Shown: positions 1-6,585, counted from the first letter of the stretch. The stretch is 7,686 nt of DNA from JAYRWN01 sp041917975 (GCA_041917975.1 JAYRWN010000042.1:1-7686); one strand, 5' to 3'. The notes: generated by a model not told the origin, from the sequence alone. A program made the numbers and translations.

Positions 1-230
1 ACGTTTACCGAAATCAAGTCCAGGAGCATATATAACCGCTCTAATGTTTCCTCGTTGCAAGGAAAAAAAGATTCTATTCCTTAATATTAAACAGCTTAAG
101 CTTACAGTTGGATGAGGTGGCTGCGATGCCAATCAATACCTTCTGCAATGTCGACATTTTTTATGCCTCAAAAAATACAAAATTAAAAGACGTGTTCATA
201 GAGACAATTTGTCGACCGTGTTAAATGTAA
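1..230. other. Left-edge stretch with no supportable gene
   Basis: No gene can be supported here. Plus frame 1 is open from the window edge to a TAA at 82-84 (27 codons), so it could be the tail of a gene lying to the left, but the translation matches nothing I recognise. Short minus-strand frames are also present, among them a 27-codon frame starting ATG and running leftward from about 162. None has family motifs. The stretch is AT-rich and contains a 10-bp palindrome AGCTTAAGCT near 93-102. It lies beyond the terminator of the FAS1 gene, so it is probably the spacer between that gene and the next one. Confidence 0.4.
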
Positions 231-272
231 AACGGAAAAGGGAACTGATGATTATCAGTTTCCTTTTCCGTT
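231..272 (-). terminator. Intrinsic terminator of the FAS1 lipoprotein gene
   Basis: Positions 231-249 pair with 254-272 in a 19-bp stem containing a single G-U wobble, around a four-base loop (250-253). Read on the minus strand, the hairpin begins 24 bases after the FAS1 stop codon and its 3' arm runs into CCGTTTTACATTT, a U-rich tail. Read on the plus strand, the hairpin is followed by an A-run, so it should not terminate plus-strand transcripts well. The direction is therefore that of the FAS1 gene. Confidence 0.85.
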
Positions 273-295
273 AAAAAAATGGGCAATAATGGGGA

Positions 296-1234
296 TTATA
301 GGTTGTTTGGTAGAATCACCTTATCCAATACGTGGATAACTCCATTGGTTGCTTGCACATCGGTTAAGACGACGGTAGCAGCGTTTCCCTGAGCATCTTT
401 GATGGTTACCGTGTTATTACTGATTTTTACTTCAAACTGTTCGCCATTAACTGTCGTGACCATCATGTTATTAGTGAGGTCTCCGGAAACGACATTCCCA
501 GCGATGACATGATAAGTTAATACTTTAGCCAGTTGGTCGGGAGATAACGTAGCAGCTACAGTGGCAATGGCATTAAAGGCATTGTTCACCGGAGCAAAAA
601 CCGTAAATGGGCCCGTGCCGTTCAAAACATTTACTAACCCACCGGATGCTGAACCCAGGGTACTGACCAAAAGGGAAAAATTAGAGTTGGCAACAGCATG
701 GCCCACGATGTCAAGTGGAAGAATCACTTTATCCACAACATGAATTACGCCATTGGTAGCATTAATGTCCGCAGCAGTTACACTGGCGACATTATTGATT
801 TTCACGGATGAGGCGGCTTTTTCGATTAACATTGAAAGGTTTTTACCACTGGGACCCGTACCGGAAGCGGTAGTTACATAAGTTTGGCCTTCCTTGATTT
901 CAGAGGATTTAACTGTATTGCCAAGGACATGATAAAGTAATACTGCTTTCAACTGGTCATCCGAGAGAGTGTTGAGGTTGATGCCTGAAGCTTGAAAAGC
1001 AGCATTGGTGGGTGCAAAAACGGTAAAATTGCCACTGCCATCCAAAACGCTGACCAGATTTACACGCTGAAGAGCAGAAACCAACGTACTAAACTGGGCA
1101 TCGGCAGCTGCGATTTGCGCAATAGACTTGGGTTGTGGTTGAGGGGTTGTGTCTTCATCAGCACTGCAAGCCATAAAAGAAGTGGCCGTTAAGCCAATGA
1201 ACAGTAGATTGAAGAAAAATGATGATTGTTTCAT
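296..1234 (-). CDS. Two-domain fasciclin (FAS1) lipoprotein, probably surface-exposed
   Basis: The 312-residue protein begins with a lipoprotein signal peptide: a Lys at position 2, a hydrophobic core at about 5-20, and a lipobox ending SFMAC with the lipidated Cys at 23. The following residues SADED are acidic, which resembles the Bacteroidota export signal that carries lipoproteins to the outer face of the outer membrane. A Pro/Gln linker (about 29-36) leads to two FAS1 domains, about 37-174 and 175-310. Each has the H1 motif (FTVFAPTNAAF at 70-80, FTVFAPVNNAF at 210-220), a central YH pair (101-102 and 241-242) and the H2 motif NGVIHVhDKVILP (161-173 and 299-311 roughly). FAS1 domains are adhesion or matrix-binding modules, and in bacteria the ligand is usually unknown. 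The two domains look like an internal duplication that has since diverged. The ATG is the only start that places the signal peptide correctly. The gene is monocistronic, with its own terminator downstream and a divergent spacer upstream. Confidence 0.93.
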   Translation of the reverse strand: MKQSSFFFNLLFIGLTATSFMACSADEDTTPQPQPKSIAQIAAADAQFSTLVSALQRVNLVSVLDGSGNFTVFAPTNAAFQASGINLNTLSDDQLKAVLLYHVLGNTVKSSEIKEGQTYVTTASGTGPSGKNLSMLIEKAASSVKINNVASVTAADINATNGVIHVVDKVILPLDIVGHAVANSNFSLLVSTLGSASGGLVNVLNGTGPFTVFAPVNNAFNAIATVAATLSPDQLAKVLTYHVIAGNVVSGDLTNNMMVTTVNGEQFEVKISNNTVTIKDAQGNAATVVLTDVQATNGVIHVLDKVILPNNL

Positions 1235-1252
1235 GATAAGGTTTTTAGTTTT

Positions 1253-1285
1253 AGAAATTACTTTTTGTTTTAAGTACTAGACAAA
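1253..1285 (-). promoter_or_regulatory. Possible Bacteroidota-type promoter for the FAS1 gene
   Basis: On the minus strand, TTTG (1282-1285) is followed after 21 bases by TAATTTCT (1253-1260). This resembles the -33 TTTG and -7 TAnnTTTG elements of Bacteroidota, but the -7 element matches imperfectly at its last two positions. It would give a short leader ending at the ATG at 1234. No Shine-Dalgarno sequence is visible, which is usual in this phylum. Confidence 0.25.
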
Positions 1286-1305
1286 CAGAGCTTTTAATGT
1301 CTAAG

Positions 1306-1338
1306 TTGTTTAACTTTTACTAAATAAATGTTAAACAA
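1306..1338. promoter_or_regulatory. Inverted repeat in the FAS1/M48 divergent spacer (possible operator)
   Basis: TTGTTTAAC (1306-1314) and its exact reverse complement GTTAAACAA (1330-1338) are separated by 15 bases. The right arm overlaps a second dyad, AAACAAAA-T-TTTTGTTT (1333-1349). Both lie upstream of the FAS1 gene, between it and the M48 protease gene. The symmetry fits a dimeric regulator site, but the region is very AT-rich and such repeats can arise by chance. Confidence 0.25.
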
Positions 1339-1523
1339 AATTTTTGTTTCTGTTAATTTTTAAACCAGAAATGATGAATAAGACTCGTCGTTGCCGGCAC
1401 GAAATCGCTTTTTTCATGAAACAAAAAATCTCAGGGCCCTCACCAGTTGAAGCCGATTGGTCCTGTGTCAACAATTTTTTTTAGGTATATTTATTCCACC
1501 TAAGTTTCATAAACTACTAAATA

Positions 1524-2348
1524 ATGTTTCGTCAAAACACCAATCGGAATTATCCGTCCCAGCCCTATAACCAGCGTCGCAGCATCCGCGGGACTCTAAT
1601 CATCGGCCTGCTAATCGCCGCTTTCTATTTGTTTCGTTATTATTCCAATTCGCAAGTCAATGAGGTAACTGGTGAAGAACAACACATCGGTTCGATAACC
1701 AAGGAACAGGAAATAACACTGGGATTACAAAGTGCACCACAAATGATCCAACAATACGGAGGGCTTCATCCGGACCAACGGGCGCAGGATTATGTAGACC
1801 AGGTAGGCCGGAGGCTGATGTCTACTGATGTGGTCGCCAACTCCGGATACCAATACGATTTTCACTTGCTGGCTGATCCGCAGGTTGTTAATGCTTTTGC
1901 CTTACCTGGAGGACAGGTATTTATTACCGAAGCCTTATTTTCACGTTTACAAAACGAGGACCAGCTAGCGGGAATATTCGGTCATGAAATTGGCCATGTG
2001 TTGGCACGCCATGGTGCAGAAAGAATGGCACAAATCGAACTCACCCAGGGATTAACCGGGGCAGCGGTTATTGCTTCCGGCGATTATAATACGGCTCAAA
2101 TGGCGCAAATGATCGGCAGCATGATTAACATGAAGTATGGGCGGGACCAAGAGTTGCAGTCTGATGATCTGGGGGTGAGGTTGATGGTTAAAGCCGGATA
2201 TAACCCGGAATCTTTGATAGATGTCATGGAGATATTGGCCCAGGCTTCTGGTGGTCAGCGCCAGCCAGAGTTCATGTCTACGCATCCCAGCCCGGCTAAC
2301 CGCGTTGATAAAATAAAAGAAGCAATCGTTAAATACAGGGGTCAATAA
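1524..2348 (+). CDS. Membrane-anchored M48 family zinc metalloprotease
   Basis: This 274-residue protein has the M48 signature HEIGH at 154-158, which supplies two zinc-binding histidines and the catalytic glutamate. The third ligand is most likely Glu210 in the downstream ELQSDDLG segment. The NAFALPGG strand (123-130) and STHP (252-255) are further marks of the LoiP/BepA/YcaL-like branch. The N-terminus is polar with an Arg pair (18-19) before one membrane segment (about 24-38), so the catalytic domain should face the periplasm as a membrane-anchored protease. There is no lipobox cysteine and there are no TPR repeats of the BepA kind. Related enzymes act in envelope protein quality control, but the substrate here is unknown. 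The start at 1524 is supported by the membrane segment lying directly behind it. A TATATTTA at 1486-1493 resembles a -7 element but lacks a well-placed -33 box. The gene ends 2 bp before the next one, so the two are probably cotranscribed. Confidence 0.93.
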   Translation: MFRQNTNRNYPSQPYNQRRSIRGTLIIGLLIAAFYLFRYYSNSQVNEVTGEEQHIGSITKEQEITLGLQSAPQMIQQYGGLHPDQRAQDYVDQVGRRLMSTDVVANSGYQYDFHLLADPQVVNAFALPGGQVFITEALFSRLQNEDQLAGIFGHEIGHVLARHGAERMAQIELTQGLTGAAVIASGDYNTAQMAQMIGSMINMKYGRDQELQSDDLGVRLMVKAGYNPESLIDVMEILAQASGGQRQPEFMSTHPSPANRVDKIKEAIVKYRGQ

Positions 2349-2350
2349 CC

Positions 2351-3796
2351 ATGATGTCTGAAAATTTCTTTTTACAGTCGGTGGCCTTTGTTTTTTTGGT
2401 TTCACAATGGAATTACACCGTCACAGGGCAGACGTTGTCCGCTCCAAAACAGCAGGCGCTGAAGGACATTCAAGACCTGAGCGCTGAGATGACCAAGATG
2501 AGCGATCAAATCTGGGCTTTTGCCGAACTGGCTTTTCAGGAAAAAAAATCCGCCCAGGTACTTATAGATTTTGCTCGTAAGGAAGGTTTTAGAGTACAAT
2601 CAGAGGCTTATGATATCCCCACAGCTTTTGTGGCTGAATATGGCAGCGGCCGCCCCATCATCGGCATTTTGGGCGAGTTCGATGCTTTGCCCGGTTTATC
2701 CCAGCAAGCCCGGCCGGAAAAAAACCCTGTCCTGGTTGGAGCTCCCGGCCATGGGTGTGGACATAATCTGTTTGGGGTAGGAAGTTTAGCTGCAGCAACC
2801 GCCATAAAGCGCCTGATAGATCAAGGTGCCTTAAGAGGGACCATACGTTTTTATGGAACTCCGGCGGAAGAAAAGTATTTTGGTAAGGTGTTTATGGCCA
2901 AAGCTGGAGCTTTTGCAGATTTGGATGTGTGCCTGGATTGGCATCCTGGAGCAACCAATGCCGCCAATACCCAGACATCACGAGCATTAGTAGACTTTAA
3001 TGTAGATTTCTATGGCAAAACCGCTCATGCTTCCTTGGATCCCTGGAACGGGTACAGTGCGGTGGATGCCCTGGAATTTTTTACTAGCGGCATCAATTAT
3101 TTGCGCGAACATGTCAAGCCCTCCTTGCGCATGCATTACCAAATCCTGCATGCCGGCGAGGCCGCTAACATCGTTCCTGATCATGCCAGTCTCTGGGTGA
3201 GAGTGCGGGATGTAACGCGTGAAGGTATGCTACCGGTTTACGAACGCGTAAAACGAATAGCACAAGGGGCCGCCATCATGGCGGAGGTAGACTATAAAAT
3301 CACGCTAATCTCCGGACTGCATGAACTATTAGTCAATCGTACCGGAGCGGAAATACTGCATAAAAATATGTCCTTAATCGGCCCAATTAATTACTCAGAG
3401 GAGGAAATAAACTATGCCAAAGAGATTCAGCGGCAGACTGGCCATCCACAAGAAGGCCTGGATGGCCGTATCCAACCGTTGACTCCGACGTTACCCGATC
3501 CGGCAGGAGCATCCACTGATGTAGGGGATGTAAGCTGGATTGTTCCCGAAATAAGTCTCTCGGCAACCACCGGTGCTCTGGGTTCGCCTTGGCATTCATG
3601 GGCAGTGACTGCCTGTGGGGGCATGTCCATCGGCCATAAAGGGATGATCTTTGCAGCCAAATCTTTGGCCTTGACTATGATAGATCTCTACCAGGATGAA
3701 CAGTTGGTTCAGGCCATAAAAACAGAATTTCGTAATCGTAAAGGGAGCTATATTTATCAACCGATCCTAGGTGATCTGGAGCCATGGAAGGGTTAA
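2351..3796 (+). CDS. M20 family amidohydrolase, AbgB-like, probably exported
   Basis: The 481-residue protein has the length and motifs of AbgB, the p-aminobenzoyl-glutamate hydrolase subunit of the M20D peptidases. The metal-binding set is visible: GHGCGHN (Cys136, His138), PAEE (Glu173/Glu174), DWHP (His198) and PWHSW (His415). ASTDVGDVSW (387-396) is typical of the AbgB branch. The lid or dimerisation domain is about 208-320, with GKTAHAS (His226). Family members cleave amide bonds of N-acyl or aminoacyl compounds; the true substrate here is open. Unlike cytosolic AbgB, this protein begins with a hydrophobic stretch (about 6-19) followed by a polar segment, suggesting export, although the n-region carries no Lys or Arg. 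The start must lie after an in-frame stop at 2330-2332. Tandem ATGs at 2351 and 2354 are the only ATG choices there, with AGGGG at 2337-2341 as a possible ribosome binding site. No abgA partner is present. Confidence 0.88.
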   Translation: MMSENFFLQSVAFVFLVSQWNYTVTGQTLSAPKQQALKDIQDLSAEMTKMSDQIWAFAELAFQEKKSAQVLIDFARKEGFRVQSEAYDIPTAFVAEYGSGRPIIGILGEFDALPGLSQQARPEKNPVLVGAPGHGCGHNLFGVGSLAAATAIKRLIDQGALRGTIRFYGTPAEEKYFGKVFMAKAGAFADLDVCLDWHPGATNAANTQTSRALVDFNVDFYGKTAHASLDPWNGYSAVDALEFFTSGINYLREHVKPSLRMHYQILHAGEAANIVPDHASLWVRVRDVTREGMLPVYERVKRIAQGAAIMAEVDYKITLISGLHELLVNRTGAEILHKNMSLIGPINYSEEEINYAKEIQRQTGHPQEGLDGRIQPLTPTLPDPAGASTDVGDVSWIVPEISLSATTGALGSPWHSWAVTACGGMSIGHKGMIFAAKSLALTMIDLYQDEQLVQAIKTEFRNRKGSYIYQPILGDLEPWKG

Positions 3797-3819
3797 CTTA
3801 TTCAAACTTCTTATTATAC

Positions 3820-5187
3820 TCAACCTCTTAATGGTACCTTCCTGAACATACCCGCCAGATAACCAAGAAAAGCTACAACGACGGAGGTTAGAAACGGATG
3901 ATCCCAATCTAACCAATAGGCACCCATCACCCAACTCACTAAACCACCAATCAACGCCAACCGCCCACTTAACCCATGACCACTTTTAAAAAATAAACCC
4001 ATAAAAACTACCACAAACAAGCCCGCACTGCCAAATGCCGATGCTTCCTCCACCAAGGCATAAACACCATCCGCGTGCATAGCTAACATGTACGCTACAA
4101 TTCCTAAAATGGCCACACAAATGCGCGCCAAAATCACTTTTTTCCTTTCAGAGGTGATGTGAAGACGAGGAACCAAGATGTTATGGGAAATCATAGTGGC
4201 TGAGACTAAGAGAGAACTGTCTACGGTAGATAAAATGGCCGAAACCAAGGCAGCAGCAAAAACACTGTAAAGCAACGGAGATAAATACTTTTGCCCTACC
4301 AGTGGTAATATCTGTTCAGTTTCTGCCAACCCGGGAATCAGCACAGGCCCCATTAACCCAATAGCTACCGGGATGAGTCCAATGGTCAAATATAAACTCC
4401 CAGCCATAAATGCGCTGCGTTGAGCCACCTGTACGGATCGGGATGCCATAGCTCTGGTGACCAATTCGGCAGCGATCATACTACCCATCACTGGTATAGC
4501 CCAACTTTCCAGGATATCCAACCAAGACTGCTCTTCGGTGTTAAAAAAAGTAAGCCTGGACGGGGTAATGGACTGAAAAATATGAAAACCTTCATGATTG
4601 ATGATGCCAAATAGAATCATACTTAATCCAATGATGAGTATTATGCCCTGCAAGAGGTCTGTGTAAACATCGGCTAAAAGGCCCCCAAAAACGGTATAAA
4701 GAATGACTACCGCCGCCGCAAAGGTGATGGTGAGTTCCGAGGCAAAACTTGAACTGGCTGAAATAACCTGACCGAAAGCACGGATTTGGGCTGCAGCCCA
4801 AAATAACGAGGTAGGAACCATTAAAGCCACGGATAATTTTTCAACCCCGCTATCGTACCGTACCCGGAAATAGTCAGCAAATGTGCTAAGGCCCATCTTC
4901 CAAACAGGACGCGCCAAAAAAATACCCATGCCGAAAATACATAAAGCATAGCCAAATGGGTCGCCGGTCCCTCCTCCTAAACCATCCGTATAAATAGCAC
5001 CTGCTGACCCAATACAGGTTTCGGACCCAAACCAGGTAGCAAAAATGGTAAACGTAGTCAGCAAATAGCCCAACTTTCTCCCGGCTATAATATAATCGTC
5101 TTCGGATTTAATGTAACGCGAGATAAAGTATCCCAACGCCAATTGTATAGCAATGAACAGGCCTATCAGGACCAGAGTAATATTCAT
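3820..5187 (-). CDS. Sodium:solute symporter (SSS family), substrate unknown
   Basis: The 455-residue protein is almost entirely hydrophobic helices, about 12 to 13, spaced as in the SSS (SLC5-like) family. Family marks include the amino-terminal DDYIIAGRKLG (30-40), the TM2-3 region WFGSETCIGSAGAIY (52-66), the signature-like GGLLADVYTDLLQG (168-181), and SAILSTVDSS (316-325), where the Ser/Thr residues correspond to the sodium-site helix of characterised members. These proteins use the sodium gradient to import sugars, amino acids, organic acids or vitamins, and the substrate cannot be read from the sequence. It is somewhat shorter than many SSS proteins, but neither end looks broken. The gene converges on the amidohydrolase gene with 23 bp between stops. 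Import of a product of that enzyme is possible but is only inferred from position. The ATG at 5185-5187 is preceded by a divergent promoter region. Confidence 0.92.
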   Translation of the reverse strand: MNITLVLIGLFIAIQLALGYFISRYIKSEDDYIIAGRKLGYLLTTFTIFATWFGSETCIGSAGAIYTDGLGGGTGDPFGYALCIFGMGIFLARPVWKMGLSTFADYFRVRYDSGVEKLSVALMVPTSLFWAAAQIRAFGQVISASSSFASELTITFAAAVVILYTVFGGLLADVYTDLLQGIILIIGLSMILFGIINHEGFHIFQSITPSRLTFFNTEEQSWLDILESWAIPVMGSMIAAELVTRAMASRSVQVAQRSAFMAGSLYLTIGLIPVAIGLMGPVLIPGLAETEQILPLVGQKYLSPLLYSVFAAALVSAILSTVDSSLLVSATMISHNILVPRLHITSERKKVILARICVAILGIVAYMLAMHADGVYALVEEASAFGSAGLFVVVFMGLFFKSGHGLSGRLALIGGLVSWVMGAYWLDWDHPFLTSVVVAFLGYLAGMFRKVPLRG

Positions 5188-5215
5188 CAGGACAAAGCAC
5201 TAATTTAAATCAGCG

Positions 5216-5249
5216 GAAATTTATGGCAATAATTGATTGTTTGTGTCAA
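5216..5249 (-). promoter_or_regulatory. Possible promoter for the symporter gene
   Basis: On the minus strand, TTG (5247-5249) is followed after 23 bases by TAAATTTC (5216-5223), seven of eight positions matching TAnnTTTG (the last G is missing). This would start transcription shortly before the ATG at 5187. The spacing is at the long end of what is described for this phylum. Confidence 0.3.
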
Positions 5250-5255
5250 CGAATC
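5235..5255. promoter_or_regulatory. Dyad in the symporter/ferredoxin divergent promoter region
   Basis: GATT-GT-TTG-TGT-CAA-CG-AATC is symmetric about position 5245, with seven of nine arm positions pairing (GATT/AATC and TTG/CAA). Looser outer symmetry continues to GGCA (5225-5228) and TGCC (5264-5267). The dyad overlaps the candidate -33 boxes of both divergent promoters, where a bound regulator could affect both genes. This is inference from symmetry and position only. Confidence 0.3.
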
Positions 5256-5265
5256 ATTAATTATG
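5237..5265 (+). promoter_or_regulatory. Probable Bacteroidota-type promoter for the ferredoxin gene
   Basis: TTG (5237-5239) is followed after 18 bases by TAATTATG (5258-5265), which matches TAnnTTTG at all but one position. Transcription would start about 30 bases before the ATG at 5303. The leader has no Shine-Dalgarno sequence. Confidence 0.4.
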
Positions 5266-5302
5266 CCGTTTCTAAGTTCTGAAATTTTGTCGATAATAAA
5301 TC

Positions 5303-5584
5303 ATGAAAAAAATAAAATTAATCGCTCATTTAGAGGGAGAACACATTGAAGTCGATATGCCGGCAGAAGAAAAAATCCTGTACGCGCTCTTGGATAAAGG
5401 TTATGACCCACCCTATTCCTGTCAGGCCGGATCCTGTTCTACCTGCATGGCTAAATTAGTCCAGGGGGAAGTCGAAATGCAGGAATGTTATGCGCTGACC
5501 GATGATGAAATAAAAAATGGTTACATCCTTACCTGCCAATCCGTGCCGCAAACTGACGTTGTGGAGGTGGATTATAAGGTTTAA
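5303..5584 (+). CDS. Small plant-type [2Fe-2S] ferredoxin
   Basis: The 93-residue protein is a single ferredoxin domain with the cluster ligands Cys40, Cys45, Cys48 and Cys78, spaced C-x4-C-x2-C-x29-C as in plant-type [2Fe-2S] ferredoxins. The surrounding residues YSCQAGSCSTC and ILTCQS, and the acidic YALTDDEI segment (63-70), closely resemble the carboxy-terminal ferredoxin domain of PaaE-type oxygenase reductases. Here the flavin and NAD(P)H domains are absent, so it should be a soluble cytosolic electron carrier needing a separate reductase. A fifth cysteine (Cys62) lies outside the ligand set. No oxygenase, hydroxylase or reductase gene is adjacent, so its partner is unknown. The only in-frame ATG gives a full domain starting directly with the first beta strand. 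It is probably monocistronic from the promoter upstream, and it converges on the plug lipoprotein gene with 19 bp between stops. Confidence 0.92.
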   Translation: MKKIKLIAHLEGEHIEVDMPAEEKILYALLDKGYDPPYSCQAGSCSTCMAKLVQGEVEMQECYALTDDEIKNGYILTCQSVPQTDVVEVDYKV

Positions 5585-5603
5585 AGACTGTTAAACTGGT
5601 TAG

Positions 5604-6077
5604 TTATTTTTTTAATCGGATTAGGATCACCCCGTTGGATCCCCGGGAACCATACATTGCTGCAGTACTGGCATCTTTAAGGACGGTGATGCTGGCGATG
5701 CTCTGCGGATTAACAATGGCCATGATACTGTTAATATCTACATCCATCGTCCGTCCATCAACTACAAACAGGGGTTCCGGATTGCCCAGGATGGTTGAAA
5801 ATCCGCGTATTCTGAGTGAATAATTATTGCCGTCACCCATGACCATTACGCCCGGCGTGCGCCGTAACATGTCCACCAATGATTCATTGTTCACTACCTG
5901 AGGTTTTACCACTGCCACTGATCCCGTCACATCCGCTTTTTTAACTTCGCCATAACCCAGGTCCACCATTTCGGGTTCCGCTTTTATTGCCTTTTGAGGT
6001 TGACGATACACCTGCTTAGAGGTGGAACATGATAACATCAGGATAATCACGGAAAAAAGCAAAAACAGGCTGCGCAT
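5604..6077 (-). CDS. Stand-alone SusC-like TonB plug domain lipoprotein
   Basis: The 157-residue protein starts with a signal peptide (Arg2, hydrophobic 4-15) ending MLSC, which makes Cys17 the likely lipidation site. After a linker comes a SusC-type plug domain from about 38 to 157: LGYGEVKKADVTGSV (40-54) recalls the VGYGTQKKSDLTGSV motif at the start of SusC plugs; LRRTPGV, the RIRGFSTI segment and PLFVVDG follow in order; and ASITVLKDASTAAMYGSRGS plus NGVILIRLKK closes the domain. In SusC the plug sits inside a large beta barrel, here the protein stops exactly where the barrel would begin. There is no carboxy-terminal remnant of a barrel and no SusD nearby. The lipoprotein signal and clean end suggest a real small gene rather than a truncated receptor. 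It may interact with TonB or a receptor at the outer membrane, but its role is unknown. The lipobox is slightly atypical, with Leu before Ser-Cys. Confidence 0.85.
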   Translation of the reverse strand: MRSLFLLFSVIILMLSCSTSKQVYRQPQKAIKAEPEMVDLGYGEVKKADVTGSVAVVKPQVVNNESLVDMLRRTPGVMVMGDGNNYSLRIRGFSTILGNPEPLFVVDGRTMDVDINSIMAIVNPQSIASITVLKDASTAAMYGSRGSNGVILIRLKK

Positions 6078-6201
6078 AACTGGATATTAGGTATAAATAG
6101 AATGGAATCAGATCAAAACGGGTTCCTTAAAATAACCCAAAACTAAAAATAATGGAAACTTTTTTAATTTGCCTGACATTAAGTGATTAAATAGTTTGCT
6201 G

Positions 6202-6585
6202 ATGAAGTCATTATCTGACTTTAAAATAAAATTTTCTGAAACAGGGTTGTGGAAGTTTTTACTCCATCATGCCCAACGGCTAGGCCATAAAGCCATTTAT
6301 TCGGCCTTGCTCATGTATAATGCTTACCGCCAACCTCATACCCCCTATTGGGCTAAAAGCATCATTCTTGGGGCATTGGGATATCTGTTAACACCTATTG
6401 ACGCGTTGCCCGACCTGACACCTGTTTTAGGTTTTACCGATGATCTGGGTATTCTATCTTTTGGTCTGGTGACCATTGCGTGTTATGTGGATGAGGGGAT
6501 CAGAGAGGCCAGTAAAGCTAAACTGTACACCTGGTTTAAACAGGTTAATGAAGCGGATCTACATCAAATAGATCGCAAACTTTAA
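6202..6585 (+). CDS. DUF1232 (YkvA-like) small membrane protein
   Basis: The 127-residue protein carries the DUF1232 core at about 48-85. Its hallmark ALGYLLTPIDALPDL (58-72) is followed by PVLGFTDDLGIL (74-85), as in YkvA-family proteins. Two hydrophobic stretches (about 52-64 and 83-95) suggest membrane association, with a basic amino-terminal part and a charged tail. The family's function is not established. I chose the ATG at 6202. The open frame can also be read from TTG at 6196, but that adds only two residues and needs a rare start. No Shine-Dalgarno sequence is seen. The gene diverges from the plug lipoprotein gene across a 124-bp AT-rich spacer. That spacer holds a weak dyad (GGGTT at 6120-6124, AACCC at 6134-6138) and an imperfect -7-like TTAATTTG at 6164-6171. 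It converges on glpD with 32 bp between stops. Confidence 0.88.
   Translation: MKSLSDFKIKFSETGLWKFLLHHAQRLGHKAIYSALLMYNAYRQPHTPYWAKSIILGALGYLLTPIDALPDLTPVLGFTDDLGILSFGLVTIACYVDEGIREASKAKLYTWFKQVNEADLHQIDRKL

Noticed and set aside
1..84. 27-codon open frame at the left edge as the end of an upstream gene
   Set aside because: No recognisable family motif, and competing frames on both strands are equally open over this short length.
2052..2405. 117-codon minus-strand frame opposite the M48 and amidohydrolase genes
   Set aside because: It is a shadow of two well-supported plus-strand genes, and its translation has no domain character.
5587..5613. Terminator between the ferredoxin and plug genes (AACT-GGTT-AGTT followed by a T-run)
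   Set aside because: The stem is only four base pairs, and the T-run lies inside the 3' end of the opposite gene; too weak to call.
5604..6077. Plug protein as a pseudogene of a SusC receptor
   Set aside because: It has an intact start, a lipoprotein signal and a stop exactly at the domain boundary, and no barrel remnants are visible downstream, where the ferredoxin gene begins on the other strand.
6196..6201. TTG start for the DUF1232 protein
   Set aside because: An ATG lies two codons later, and the extra residues Leu-Leu add nothing recognisable.
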